64,000 bases of DNA from Ligustrum vulgare (taxonomy: Eukaryota; Streptophyta; Magnoliopsida; Lamiales; Oleaceae), in NCBI GenBank assembly GCA_963555705.1, contig OY743187.1, forward strand, positions 15,266,133 to 15,330,132. Reading direction: 5' to 3'. Under the pieces are notes generated by a model that was not told the DNA's origin, did not search any database, and saw only the letters and a program-made list of their open reading frames with translations. This document shows positions 12,137-23,671 of the stretch, piece by piece. Numbering within the stretch: the stretch's first letter is position 1; each line of letters begins with the position of its first letter. Both the position numbers and the translations under genes were made by a program.

Positions 12137-12991
12137 TGATGGGATCCGGACCAGGCATCGAGGGGCGAAGTCGAGCCATCGGCAATATGACAATGATCTA
12201 CGTGCAAAACGGAGCAAGTTCCGTGTTGGAGTCGAGCCGAGAAGGCGAAAGGATCAAGCCGAGGCAAATAATCAAGAAATTGTGCAGAAAGTGATTCACG
12301 GCCGTAAAGATATTCCTCACGGCCGTAAAAATGGGATTGAAATTGATCACGGCCGTAACATATTGATCACGGCCCTAACAGATAATTGAAGATTGGGACA
12401 GAATGTTTATTACGGCCGTAAACAAGATATTCACGGCCGTAACTCAAGATTTTCAAGATTTTCCGGATTTTCAATTAATTATTTCCTTTTATTATTTTAG
12501 GTTGTTTTCCTATTTTAAATTTTAGCATAATTAGAATTCTATTTTGAGTAATTAGATGCTAGGTTTTCTTGCTTATTTATACGCTTTTCATCATTGTAAA
12601 CATTAGACAAGTTTGAGTTGATTAATAAAATTTGTGAGAGGATTCTCCAAAATTGAGAGGTTGAGTTATTCCCTTGTTTTTGAACTTATCAAAGATCCGA
12701 TCTTTGTGGCGTTCTTCCAGCAAATTTATCAAATATTCGCAAGAATATTTGTGGCGTTTCCAAATTCGATACTTATCAAGGAAATTGACAAGTCCTTGTG
12801 GCGTTCTCCAATCTTGGTTCTTCAATCCGCATCGCCATAAATTGCGTCGTGATTGTCGGGTCAAGGCTTTACCGTCGTTCTATCCTTATTTATCGTTGTT
12901 TGTCTTGTGTCGATCTGATTTAGATCTTTCATAGGTTTTAATTGTCGTTATTCCGCGTGTTCGACGAGATTCCCCTCCCGGGATTGCGTCA
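12137..12991 (+). repeat. 5' LTR of the Gag-protease element
   Basis: It starts TGATGGGATCC and ends ..TTGCGTCA. Between 12297 and 12441 it carries six copies of a cacggccgta-type word (palindromic core acggccgt, one copy altered to cggccct). A TATA-like ttatttata lies near 12572. Against the 3' LTR it has one extra palindrome unit of 21 bp near 12297-12320. Confidence 0.93.
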
Positions 12992-12993
12992 TC

Positions 12994-13005
12994 TGGTATC
13001 AGAGC
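12994..13005 (+). other. Primer binding site (tRNA-iMet)
   Basis: TGGTATCAGAGC matches the 3' end complement of plant initiator methionine tRNA and sits two bases after the LTR, the standard place for the minus-strand DNA primer. Confidence 0.95.
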
Positions 13006-13273
13006 TTGGATCTATTTCAGATTCTTGCGTTTCTTGAAATTTTTTTTTTTGTGTTCTTCGCGTTCTTCGTGTCAGTCATAAATTTTTCCAGTTTGATCTA
13101 TAAGAGTCAGTCCCAAAAATTCAAAAGTGTTTTTCTTCTTCGTTTTTCGTCCAAATTCAGTTCCGTTTCTTCTGACATACTCGTAGTCCAATTCTTTGGC
13201 AGATTATAAAAAAAAAATCCGAAAATTTTCAAATATTCCCAAATATTCCAAATTTCCTTGTTTGTGTCTTAAA

Positions 13274-14188
13274 ATGTCTGATAGAGAGGTTTCCACATCT
13301 TCCTCTTCAGTTGGAGACAAAAGACAACCCAGGGGTGTGAACAGAAGGAATGAAAAGGGTAACAATGATATGGCAGCAATGAGGGCGCAGTTTGAGAGGC
13401 TTATGGCGCAGATGGAAAATCGGGGTACCGAGCGGGATCAATCTCATGATGGTTCTCGGGTTAGGAGAAATAATAGGCGTGAGGTTGGTATGGATGATGA
13501 AGGCATGGGTAGTGAAAGTGGAAGTGTATCGTTGGGAAGCATGCGAAGGAGGGATAGAGGAGATAGGCACGAAAGAAGGCATGATAGGAAGCGTCGGGAT
13601 GCTAGGAGGCATCGTGGGGGTAGAGGTGATGTTGATGACGACCTTGGGAAAATTAAAGTGAAAATACCATCGTTCCAGGGTAGGAGTGATCCGGAGGCAT
13701 ACTTGGATTGGGAGACAAAGGTCGAACGGCTTTTTGATTGTAATAATTTTTCAGAAAAAAAGAAGGTGAAATTAGCCGTGATTGAATTCACCGATTACGC
13801 AAATATTTGGTGGGATCAATTAGTGACGGGTAGGAGGAGGAACCTTGAGGAGCCGGTGGAGACTTGGGGTGAATTAAAAACCATAATGAGGAAGCGGTTT
13901 GTGCCGACTCATTATTATAGGGATATTTACCACAGGCTGCAGGGTATGACTCAGGGATCGAGGAGTGTAGAGGATTATCACAAGGATATGGAGGTAGCGA
14001 TGATTAGGGCTAATGTGGTGGAGGTTCGAGAAGCTACGATGGCTAGGTTTTTAAGTAGGCTAAATAGAGATATAGCCAATGTCATTGAGCTGCAACATTA
14101 CGTGGAGTTAGAGGACATGGTGCACATGGCCATGAAGGTGGAAAGACAGCTAAGGCGAAAGGGGGCAGCGAGATACTCACCCTCTTAA
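13274..14188 (+). CDS. Retrotransposon Gag
   Basis: The ATG at 13274 (MSDREVSTSSS) is chosen because upstream codons of the open frame read through LTR leader DNA. The N-terminal third is Arg/Asp-rich and low complexity (RRRDRGDRHERRHDRKRR near residues 95-115). The core from about residue 130 (KIKVKIPSFQGRSDPEAYLD to WWDQL to FVPTHY) is the Ty3-type retrotransposon Gag domain, which forms the virus-like particle. The frame stops at TAA 14186-14188, yet the same frame continues open to 15319, so one stop separates Gag from the knuckle and protease. It could be leaky or a mutation. Confidence 0.9.
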   Translation: MSDREVSTSSSSVGDKRQPRGVNRRNEKGNNDMAAMRAQFERLMAQMENRGTERDQSHDGSRVRRNNRREVGMDDEGMGSESGSVSLGSMRRRDRGDRHERRHDRKRRDARRHRGGRGDVDDDLGKIKVKIPSFQGRSDPEAYLDWETKVERLFDCNNFSEKKKVKLAVIEFTDYANIWWDQLVTGRRRNLEEPVETWGELKTIMRKRFVPTHYYRDIYHRLQGMTQGSRSVEDYHKDMEVAMIRANVVEVREATMARFLSRLNRDIANVIELQHYVELEDMVHMAMKVERQLRRKGAARYSPS

Positions 14189-15319
14189 CCTACATCACAA
14201 CCTAAGCAGGAATCCAACGATGAACATAACCCGAAAGGGAAGGAGGATCCTACAACGAAAGGTAAAAATATTTCTGATTCTCAAACTACTCGGGATAGAA
14301 ATGTTAAATGCTTTAAGTGCTTGGGTAGGGGTCATATAGCATCCCAGTGTCCAAATAAGAAACTAATGATCTTACGTGATAATGGTGATAATGGTGAAAT
14401 TAGTTCCGAGGATGAATTTAAGGGAATGCCTAAGTTAGTGGATGTTGGGGCTAGTAGTAGTGATGAGGAAGGATTGACCTATCCTGAAAAAGAAACACTT
14501 GTTAATCGACGTGTCCTTAGTGCTAGGGCTAGGGTGGATGAAATTGGTGAGCAAAGGGATAATCTTTTTCATACTAGGTGCTTGGTGGGCAAAAAGGCTT
14601 GTGGTATGGTGATTGACGGGGGAAGTTGTACTAATGTGGTTAGTACAATGTTGGTTGATAAATTGGGCTTAAGCTTGATGAAACATCCAAGCCCTTATAA
14701 ATTGCAATGGCTGACCGAGTCGGGGGAAATTAAGGTAAATAAACAGGCTGGGGTCAATTTTGCCATCGGGAGTTATAAGGATGAGGTGGTCTGTGACGTG
14801 GTACCTATGCATATTGGTCATATATTGTTGGGGCGACCCTGGAAACATGACAGGAGGGTAGTGCATGATGGGTTTAAGAATCAGTATTCATTTGCGAAGG
14901 GTGGGAAGAAATTTACACTTGTTCCGTTATCTCCAAAAGAAGCTCAAAAGGATCAATTGAAAATCAAAAGTGAGTTTGAAAAAAGAAATAAGAGTGTTGA
15001 GGCCACGACCTCAGAAAAAGGAGAGGGTGTGAAAGTTGAAAACAAGAGAGTTGAGGTCACGACCTCAGAAAAAGGAGAGAATGAGTGCAAAAAGAAAAGA
15101 GAGTCCACCCCCAAATTGAGTTTATTTGCACATAGGTTGGTGTACGTGGATCCACACCTTGCACTTAACCGAGCTAACAATCCCCTCCCCAGTTCTTTAA
15201 AATCTGTTTTGCAGGGACATAAATCAAGCCATGAACGTAAAGCGGGAAAGAAATTTATTAGACAGAATAAGCAGCACAAAAGTCTAAAGGATTGCAAAAA
15301 GCTTACACGTGATCATTGA
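14189..15319 (+). CDS. Zinc knuckle and aspartic protease continuation of Gag
   Basis: This part follows the Gag stop in the same frame. CFKCLGRGHIASQC at about 14310-14351 is a CCHC knuckle for RNA packaging. VIDGGSCTNVVS near 14614 is a retropepsin active site in the form D-G-G-S, and ILLGRPW near 14825 is the matching flap/C-terminal signature. A 54-bp in-frame duplication lies at about 14995-15075 (VEATTSEKGE / VEVTTSEKGE). After FAHRLVYVDP the frame runs Lys-rich to TGA at 15317-15319. No RT follows. Family elements normally continue into RT here, so the pol part is absent. Confidence 0.85.
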   Translation, partial: PTSQPKQESNDEHNPKGKEDPTTKGKNISDSQTTRDRNVKCFKCLGRGHIASQCPNKKLMILRDNGDNGEISSEDEFKGMPKLVDVGASSSDEEGLTYPEKETLVNRRVLSARARVDEIGEQRDNLFHTRCLVGKKACGMVIDGGSCTNVVSTMLVDKLGLSLMKHPSPYKLQWLTESGEIKVNKQAGVNFAIGSYKDEVVCDVVPMHIGHILLGRPWKHDRRVVHDGFKNQYSFAKGGKKFTLVPLSPKEAQKDQLKIKSEFEKRNKSVEATTSEKGEGVKVENKRVEVTTSEKGENECKKKRESTPKLSLFAHRLVYVDPHLALNRANNPLPSSLKSVLQGHKSSHERKAGKKFIRQNKQHKSLKDCKKLTRDH

Positions 15320-15396
15320 GCCCGGAAAAGCAGGAGGAGTCTGAAAAGCCGACCAAAAATGGATTCGAGGTCGAATCCTTTTCAAGAGAGGGAGTA

Positions 15397-16231
15397 TGAT
15401 GTGATCCGGACCAGGCATCGAGGGGCGAAGTCGAGCCATCGGCAATATGACAATGATTTACGTGCAAAACGGAGCAAGTTTCGTGTTGGAGTCGAGCCGA
15501 GAAGGCGAAAGGATCAAGCCGAGGCAAATAATCAAGAAATTGTGCAGAAAGTGATTCACGGCCGTAAAAATGGGATTGAAATTGATCACGGCCGTAACAT
15601 ATTGATCACGGCCCTAACAGATAATTGAAGATTGGGACAGAATGTTTATTACGGCCGTAAACAAGATATTCACGGCCGTAACTCAAGATTTTCCAGATTT
15701 TCCGGATTTTCAATTAATTATTTCCTTTTATTATTTTAGGTTGTTTTCCTATTTTAGAATTTTAGCATAATTAGAATTCTATTTTGAGTAATTAGATGCT
15801 AGGTTTTCTTGCTTATTTATACGCTTTTCATCATTGTAAACATTAGACAAGTTTGAGTTGATTAATAAAATTTGTGAGAGGATTCTCCAAAATTGAAAGG
15901 TTGAGTTATTCCCTTGTTTTTGAACTTATCAAAGATCCGATCTTTGTGGCGTTCTTCCAGCAAACTTATCAAATATTCGCAAGAATATTTGTGGCGTTTC
16001 CAAATTCGATACTTATCAAGGAAATTGACAAGTCCTTATGGCGTTCTCCAATCTTGGTTCTTCAATCCGCATCGCCATAAATTGCGTCGTGATTGTCGGG
16101 TCAAGGCTTTACCGTCGTTCTATCCTTATTTATCGTTGTTTGTCTTGTGTCGATCTGATTTAGATCTTTCCTAGGTTTTAATTGTCGTTATTCCGCGTAT
16201 TCGACGAGATTCCCCTCCCGGGATCGCGTCA
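15397..16231 (+). repeat. 3' LTR of the Gag-protease element
   Basis: It starts TGATGTGATCC and ends ..ATCGCGTCA, followed directly by the duplication gggat. It has five acggccgt-type words against six in the 5' LTR. Confidence 0.93.
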
Positions 16232-16236
16232 GGGAT

Positions 16237-17186
16237 ACTCTAAATCCTTACACAATATCATCATTATCAATTAATAATAGTAATAATATAGTTCATTACA
16301 TTAATTTATTACCTAATAATATACAATGTATATTATAATTTAATATTATTATATGCAACTCCTTCTGATTTTGTGGCACAACTTGAATTTTTTCAACAAA
16401 ATACAAGTATGTTGACTATCTCAATCACAAACTAACTGAGTTATTTCTAATAGAAAGTATATATTTGTTAGTTTCGATTAGCAATAGATGATACAAATTA
16501 ATTTTACTAAGAGGAGCTCTAAATACATTGTTGCTAAATGGCATCCCACCAAATAAGTTAATCTTGAAAATAAATTCTCCAATGATACTCTTAAGGAATT
16601 TAGACTCATTCAACTATGTTTGCAATGAGGTAGGAATGATTTATCGTGATTTCAAAAGACATAATCCATACAGATATAATGATGGGATAACATGCTAAAA
16701 AATAAGTTCTTCTTTCACTTATCCTATTAATTCCAGGAAATGATGGAGTATATTAATTCAAATTCAAGATGAACAATTTTCAATATGTCTACACTTTTCA
16801 ATGACTATTAAAAAAGCTTAAGGATAAATAATACTTACTGTTGGAATATGCATTCGTGAACATGCATTCTCTCATGGTCAACTATATATAGCAATTTCTT
16901 GCGAAATTTCAATATAAACTATTAAAGTCTTGGTAAATTAGAAAATAAAAATAAGAAAATTTGTGAGAAGTTGACAAAAAATATTATGTACAAAGAATTA
17001 TTACTATAATCAAAACATTACATTTCGTTTTATTCAAAATTTTCATATTATATACATAATTTCATAAAAAGAAAAAAATTAATAACTTTTTTAACCATTT
17101 AATTTTTTTCTTTTAATAATATTTAATACCCCAACTATTTTTAAAAATAGTATTAGTATTTCAAAAATATTACGCATCTCAGTGAT
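16237..17186. other. AT-rich spacer, no gene seen
   Basis: About 950 bp of AT-rich DNA with only short open frames. I recognise no domain or repeat. Confidence 0.5.
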
Positions 17187-18881
17187 TGTTCACGGATATC
17201 TCGCGATGCGAAATACCCCCGCAAGTGTACAGGTCGTGAGAAATAATATAGTGGACCTAAGAGTCCGGATTATCGTTCCCACAAGGACTGCTATTAATTA
17301 TCGAAATATGTTAATTCTATACCTTATTTGAACAAATAAAAATGATTGATATTTAAACTAAAATTGCAGAACATATAAACTAAAGAATTAAAATGAAACA
17401 AAATTGATTTTTTTTTTTAAAAACGATTGTAAAATAGTTGAAATTCATGATTTCACCTAACAAATTAAATTAACTCCAATTCCATGTTTTATTTCCTAAT
17501 TATGTACTCGGTCGAAATCACTAATTTATATTGAAATTCCTCTCTCGAGTTTAAATCAATTCTACCTAAATAAGTCAACCATATATCTCTACAGATGGTC
17601 CTAATATTCCTTATTTACATGCAATAAACACAAGAATTCACACACAGCCGCAATAGTAACAAGAGTATATCTCTATCTCTCGTTCAATTACCGAATTTAT
17701 TGCCACGTTCTAAATTATTAACTCACATCTCGGATTTTGGAAATAATTCAATATATCATGAATTGGTGATCAAGCAATTCAAGCATTAATACCAATAATA
17801 AATCAATACATGCATCAAAACATTAAAACAAAGGAACTTGAAATTAAAATAATATGATTATGCTACATCGTTCATCCCAACATAGAATTTAGTTACACAT
17901 CATTAATAAAGAACAATAACAATAACAATAAAAATTAACGTTCATTAAAAATAACATAAAGAATGGAAATCTTGTACCAAGTTTTGATTCTTCAATTATC
18001 TTCAATTCACATCCCTTTGCGATGCTTGATTATCCAAGAATTTGATGTTGAATTCTCTATTGTGGCTTGTTCTATGGAGAGGCAAAGATTTGATTTTCGT
18101 ACAAAGAGGTTGTATTTATAGTTGGAGAAGAGACCTAATCGAAAAAGGAAAGCAAATTATCAAACATGTGCGCGAGTATTTTTGTCTCTGCCCAGCGTTC
18201 AGTATTTCGACCATATCTTTATATTCCCTTATCCGATTGAGGTGATTCAAAGTTCCTTAGAAATATAACTTAAAGGTCTACAATTCATCCTCAAATAAGA
18301 TTTTACTAATTTGATCTTTTACTGCCCCAAAAATAGGTCTTAAAGTCCGACTAGAATTCTGTCTAGAATCTCTAGGATTGAAATAAATTTTATGGTAATA
18401 TTCTTATCTATTCCATTCCTTTTTGACTTCTACTTGCATCCAATTGAATCCTAAAAATTCTCAAAGTATCTTCTTGTTATCCAAATCAATCATTGAATAT
18501 TTGCAAGTTGGTCCATCATGTTTAATTTACTCTTTAGTCTTTCAACTTTCAATTGCAACAATATAGTCTCCATACTTTGGAATATTCTCAATTCGCTCGT
18601 TTCAACTCTCAATTCATTCAATTGAATCCTCCAACTTCTTATTCCTTTACTTTGGCACATTGCATCTTTCCGGGTTGACGTCACAAACTTATCAATTACT
18701 CATTTTAGCTTCAATTAACATCCAATTATGCATTTTTCTCATCAATTGCTCCAATCTTCATCTTTTGGGATATTTTCTGTAAAGTAAACAAATAAACACA
18801 TATTAAATAGCATATATTCTAAAATTTCAATAAATTATTTTAATTTAGACATATAAATAAGTGTATAAAATACACTTATCA
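17187..18881 (-). repeat. LTR of a Tat/Ogre-like element, minus orientation
   Basis: Read on the minus strand it starts TGATAAGTGTATTTTATACAC and ends ..GATATCCGTGAACA. It is a diverged copy of the solo LTR at 48530-50041: shared words include tttacttt(a/t)cagaaaat, gacgtcaacc(c)ggaaag and attatcgt(t)ccca. On the minus strand the LTR start is preceded by the polypurine-like tagtttggaggtatt at 18882-18896, so this looks like a 3' LTR with some internal 3' sequence next to it. No matching target duplication was found. The Tat/Ogre label rests on LTR style only. Confidence 0.7.
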
Positions 18882-19531
18882 AATACCTCCAAACTAGAAC
18901 TATTGTTTGTCCTCGAACAATGTAAACTAAACTAATAAATTGAAAATAACAGAATGCAATTGTTTTTTTTGTCAACATGTTTATCAAATGCCTCAATAGT
19001 CCAAATAAATTTACACTTTCAGCAAGAGATATGAACAACATAGTTTAATAATTTTTAGTTATCTCATGCCAGATTTCCAAGTGTGTGTGTGAATAACCAA
19101 AGTCAAACTCCTACTCATGCAAAGGATATACCTAACACTGTGTAGCTTATTATGCACAATCAAGCCTGAATCTCATGTGGTCACCCTAATGAATCTAATT
19201 ATTTCCTTGCATCGTTAATGAGTGATCACAACTTACTGCTTTTCTCTTACATCCCTGGTTTATCTATAGTGGTTTCTAAAAATATTCTTTGTTTTTTCCA
19301 CACAAGATAGTCATAATCAGAAGTATGCATGTACAACTAGTCAAAGGTAAGCACTTCCCAATTCTACAACTTTAGTTTCTACAATTTAAGTCAACTAAGC
19401 TTATATCATGCAAATTTCTTTTTTATGGAAGACTTTTTCTGTTTTAATGTCCCTGACTTTTACCATCTTTGTGTAAAACTTTTCATACTTACTTTCTAGA
19501 TGACCTCTGTAGCGAGTTTTAGGTTGGTGAC
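18882..19531 (-). mobile_element. Internal 3' non-coding remnant of the Tat/Ogre-like element
   Basis: It abuts the LTR start and opens with the polypurine-like tract. There is no coding frame; the gag-pol part is missing or lies outside. Confidence 0.45.
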
Positions 19532-20670
19532 TGATGCGTGTCGCAATGCAACTAAATATTAATTAATAATGTAGTAGTGAGAGTAAGGGTCGATCACACG
19601 AGGAACGGAAACTAATTTTAGTTGTTCGATCAATTAAAATGGAATGGGGGGTTTGTTGTTTGAAATTGCTTGAATAAAAAATATGCATAAAAATAAACAA
19701 TTCAATATGACTAGAGAAATAATATAAGAAGAAATCTTGTTCTCGGGTTCGGTTGTGCCCTTAATTAATGTTATACTTTTCCTTGTAACATGTTTATATC
19801 CCTATTCAACTATCAATCATAAATAATCAACAAGCTTTGATTATCTAAATTATTCCTTATGTATATTGATTCAAAACAAGTTCTTCGAACCAATTCTAGT
19901 CACGGAAAATCCTAAACAAGCTCTTAGGATTTAATATATGACTAGTATGAAAATCTAGAAGAATAGATTGAATTGGATCGTTAATTTCACAAGCTCGAAT
20001 TAATCAATCCAAGTTGAATTATTACTAAACCTGCACGAGATTTATTTGCTACTAAAGTAAAGATTCAATGACAATTACGGATCAAGAATCTAAACATAGC
20101 ATATTCATGAATCCAAAGATCAATAATCCAATTGGCCAAATTAAACTATTAATCAAATAAACTCAATTGAACATTCAAAACATAATAATCCAACAATTGA
20201 AATAAAGGAATAAATTCACACTACTAATTTGTAGGAAAAGAAAATAACATAATCGAGTTAACACAACTTCCCCTTTGAACAAGACATATAATTTAGTCTA
20301 GCATGATCGTGGTAGATTCTTCAAGTTGCTTCATGAATTCCATTGTTGTTGATATTCTTGCGCTTGAAAATCTTCAAAGAATGCTCTATATTTTGCTCTC
20401 AATTTTCCTCAATGTCCAGCCTCCTTTTTGTGGTGATTTTCCTCCTTTAATACTCCAAAAATTGTGTCCTAGCTTTACCCCAAAGATATACCAAAGATAG
20501 ACCTTGAATCAGATAAGGAAATTCCTTGGAGAGCAAGTTACGGCCGTAACTTTCATTATTAAATTTGTCATTTACGGCCGTAAGTTTGTTAGATTTAAAA
20601 AGTAATATTTTTAGTTTTGTAGTTATAAGTTTATGATTTCAAGTGCATTGAGAAGCACGCGACGATACCA
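19532..20670 (-). repeat. Second LTR-like segment, related architecture, minus orientation
   Basis: On the minus strand it would run from TGGTATCGTCGCG to ..GCGACACGCATCA, giving TG..CA ends. Its order of features parallels the LTR at 17187: a cgatcacacgaggaac word corresponds to attatcgttcccacaagg. Two palindromes gttacggccgtaac (20537-20550) and ttacggccgtaa (20572-20583) lie near the start. No target duplication was seen, so the boundaries are tentative. Confidence 0.45.
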
Positions 20671-20995
20671 TTTAAATATTACCCAATTTGTATATATACT
20701 AGTCTAAAAGTCAAGCCTCAAAGTCAACCCCGAATATGAGAACATGAGTCATGCAACTGTACTTGTAGGTTGATAAAGAGGTTGACTTAATACATACATG
20801 GCACAATCTCACAATTTTACTCATTACATCAACTCCTAAATTAACACACACAATCTCATCAGCTCATTTTTTATTACCTTCTTTGTCAACCTACAAGTAC
20901 AAGTAATATTAATTTCTTCTAGATAATATAAAAGATGTAGATTTCTAATCATGGCATAATCCTCCAAAATCCACCTTGATATGAAAAATAATATA
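20671..20995. other. Spacer, no gene seen
   Basis: The word acaagtacaagtaa and its complement acttgtaggttgac suggest a weak inverted repeat around 20760-20905. Nothing else is recognisable. Confidence 0.35.
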
Positions 20996-21540
20996 GCATT
21001 CGTTTGGAAACAAAATAAATTAGTTTATAAACCAGTTTATAAACTATACAATTTTTCAAACCACTTTTTAACTACACACATTTTATTTCTTCAATTTTTT
21101 ACAACAATTTTTTCTTACTTTAAAATCATAAATAAATCAGTTTATAAATCAAATAATGTTACCAAACAATAACAATTTATACATTAATTTATATTTAAAA
21201 AAAAATACAAATATTTAAATCACTTTTTAACCACTCACATTTTTTCTCTCCACTTTTAACCATAAATTTTACCTCAATAATATAAACAAATCGATTTATA
21301 ATGCTACAAATTTATCGAATTGAGCATTATATATAAACCTATATTATTTAACGAAACCATTATTAGTGTGTTCCCTAACGTAATCATTATTGTTTATAAA
21401 CCAATTTATAAACAATACAATTTTTCAAACCACTTTTTAACCATCCAAATTTTCTCTCTCCACTTTTCAACCACACATCTTACTTTTTAAACAGTAAAAA
21501 AATCGTTTATAAACTGCTACAGTATTACCGAACAGAGCCT
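20996..21540. repeat. Cluster of three MITE-like family A copies
   Basis: Units at about 20996-21175, 21180-21345 and 21370-21540 each carry caatttttcaaaccactttttaac(t/c)a followed by a cacattttt or aaattttct word and a (c/t)gtttataaa word. The first is bounded by cgtttggaaac and gttaccaaac, which form short inverted ends. Confidence 0.6.
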
Positions 21541-21984
21541 ACAATTTGTTGCTGGGGATAAGTGCTCGATATTACTGCACGTGTATATGTATGATCGTTT
21601 TTCATTGTTTGATTACTTAATTCGATTTATTGTTTTGTGTAACATTTCAATTTATTTGATATGTGTTACTTTGCATGTAGCGACCAAGAATTTTTACGCG
21701 ATTAATAATTATTTTAATAGAAAATCGTGTCGCTACTATTTCACCCATTTTTATTAAGTTAACGCCACGACGTATTCGTATAGCCAAGTCAAGAAATAAT
21801 CGAGATCGTTCGATTTTAAATTAAATTCCGAATTTCTAAAAATATCTCCATTCTCTTGATTTAAAGTATATTAAGTCTAAGTACTTAATTCAATGTTATC
21901 CCAATATTTATTTATACAAAAATTACTTTTATTATTTAAATTAAGAAAATATATGCAAGCATGAGAGGTTCCATTATATATAAT

Positions 21985-22455
21985 AATTATGAGAATCTTA
22001 ATTTAATAAATATGGAAAAGTATATAAATGGTTGATAGATTCCATTATATGTAATCATGAAGAGCATAATATTTGTATAAATATGGAAAAGTATATGAAT
22101 GAATTATATACTCCATTATATATAATCATGAAGAGCATAATATTTGTATAAATATGGAAAAGTATATGAATGATTGATAAGACTCCATTATATGTAATCA
22201 TGAAGAGCATAATATTTGTATAAATATGGAAAAGTATATGAATGAATTATATACTCCATTATATATAATCATGAAGAGCATAATATTTGTATAAATATGG
22301 AAAAGTATATGAATGATTGATAAGACTCCATTATATGTAATCATGAAGAGCATAATATTTGTATAAATATGGAAAAGTATATGAATGATTTATATACTCC
22401 ATTATATATAATCATGAAGAGCATATTATTTGTATAAATATGGAAAAGTATATGA
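21985..22455 (+). repeat. 71/72-bp tandem array with alternating units
   Basis: The word catgaagagcata starts at 22056, 22127, 22199, 22270, 22342 and 22413. Spacings alternate 71, 72, 71, 72, 71. Units alternate between gaattatatactcc and gattgataagactcc variants, giving a 143-bp higher-order repeat. A decayed unit precedes the array. Confidence 0.93.
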
Positions 22456-22680
22456 ATGGTGCTTTACTTTAAGAAAAGGATGTGTTAAAATTAATAGAAT
22501 TGAATGATTATGTTTACAATATGCCAACTTTATACATCTATTTAAACCCATCTCTTTTACACACAACTCTACACATATACACTTATTTCCAATCTCTTGA
22601 CAAAATCCACAAGTAAGAGAAATTCAAGGTGGTCAAGAAAGTTTTGGTCCATTTACTACTACACTTCATTTTAATCTTTT

Positions 22681-23155
22681 AAAAGGTAAGTATATCTTAT
22701 GTTTTTATGAAAAGTAAGTATGTTTTTATGAAAGGTAAATACACCTTATGTTTTTATGAAAAGTAAGTATGTTTTTATGACAAGTAAGTATATCTTATGT
22801 TTTTATGAAAAGTAAGTATGTTTTTATGAAAGGTAAATACACCTTATGTTTTTATGAAAAGTAAGTATGTTTTTATGACAAGTAAGTATATCTTATGTTT
22901 TTATGAAAAGTAAGTATGTTTTTATGAAAGGTAAATACACCTTATGTTTTTATGAAAAGTAAGTATGTTTTTATGACAAGTAAGTATATCTTATGTTTTT
23001 ATGAAAAGTAAGTATGTTTTTATGAAAAGTAAATACACCTTATGTTTTTATGAAAAGTAAGTATGTTTTTATGACAAGTAAGTATACCTTATGTTTTTAT
23101 GAAAAGTAAGTATGTTTTTATGACAAGTAAGTATATCTTATGTTTTTATGAAAAT
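22681..23155 (+). repeat. 98-bp tandem array
   Basis: The word aaaggtaaat recurs at 22731, 22829, 22927 and (with one change) 23025, exactly 98 bp apart. Each 98-bp unit is built of shorter ttatgtttttatgaaaagtaagta-like subunits. Confidence 0.93.
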
Positions 23156-23671
23156 GTTTGGATCATTGCTATGAAATCAATCTCACAAGATTGTTATGGG
23201 TTCCATATGATATGTTTATGATTATGCTAAGGGGACCGGAGTTTAGTAGCGCTACACATAAGAATTCTTGCCATTTAAGTTCGGTAAAATTCTTGTGTCT
23301 CCCTATGTTTATGAATATTTCAATCCTATCCTATGTTATGATGAAAATGATCCATATGCTTTCAAAAGAAAATTTATGCTTGGTATACTTACTGGGATTT
23401 TATAAATCTCACTCCACGATATTTACCATTTTCAGATAATTGAAGGTTCGAGGCGGTCAACATGGAAGTGGAAAAAGTGGTTAAGATTGATGAGATAATT
23501 ATGTTGAACTTTATGTAAGAAAATTATGTTCTATTTTTATTCACAAATAAAATTATGGGATTCTAATTATTCTTTTGAATAATTTTACATTACTATTTAA
23601 GTCTCGATAATATGATATGAGTCACTTTTTGTGGCACTCGAATGGTCGAGAATTCGGGTCGTCACATTGCA

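Larger units (their letters stand above)
12137..16231 (+). mobile_element. Gag-protease-only LTR retrotransposon (TR-GAG type)
   Basis: Direct LTRs at 12137-12991 and 15397-16231 flank 2405 bp. A perfect 5-bp target duplication gggat lies at 12132-12136 and 16232-16236. A primer site TGGTATCAGAGC (12994-13005), complementary to initiator-Met tRNA, follows the 5' LTR by two bases. The polypurine tract caagagagggag lies at about 15383-15394. The interior encodes Gag, a CCHC knuckle and an aspartic protease, and has no RT, RNase H or integrase. There is no room for them, so mobilisation must have been in trans. LTRs are close to identical apart from one 21-bp indel, so insertion looks recent. 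Confidence 0.93.
21676..23666 (+). mobile_element. Solo LTR, 1991 bp, with two tandem arrays
   Basis: It starts TGTAGCGACC and ends GGGTCGTCACA, so the ends are short inverted repeats. The 5-bp target duplication ttgca flanks it exactly (21671-21675 and 23667-23671). No internal domain is present, so unequal recombination between two LTRs is the likely origin. Size is large for a solo LTR because two arrays fill about half of it. Confidence 0.85.

Noticed and set aside
12634..12934. Frames in the LTR of the Gag-protease element, repeated at 15874-16174
   Set aside because: They lie in the R/U5 part of both LTRs and encode nothing recognisable.
22056..23155. CRISPR-like spacing of repeats
   Set aside because: Units are contiguous with no unique spacers, in a plant LTR; it is a tandem array.
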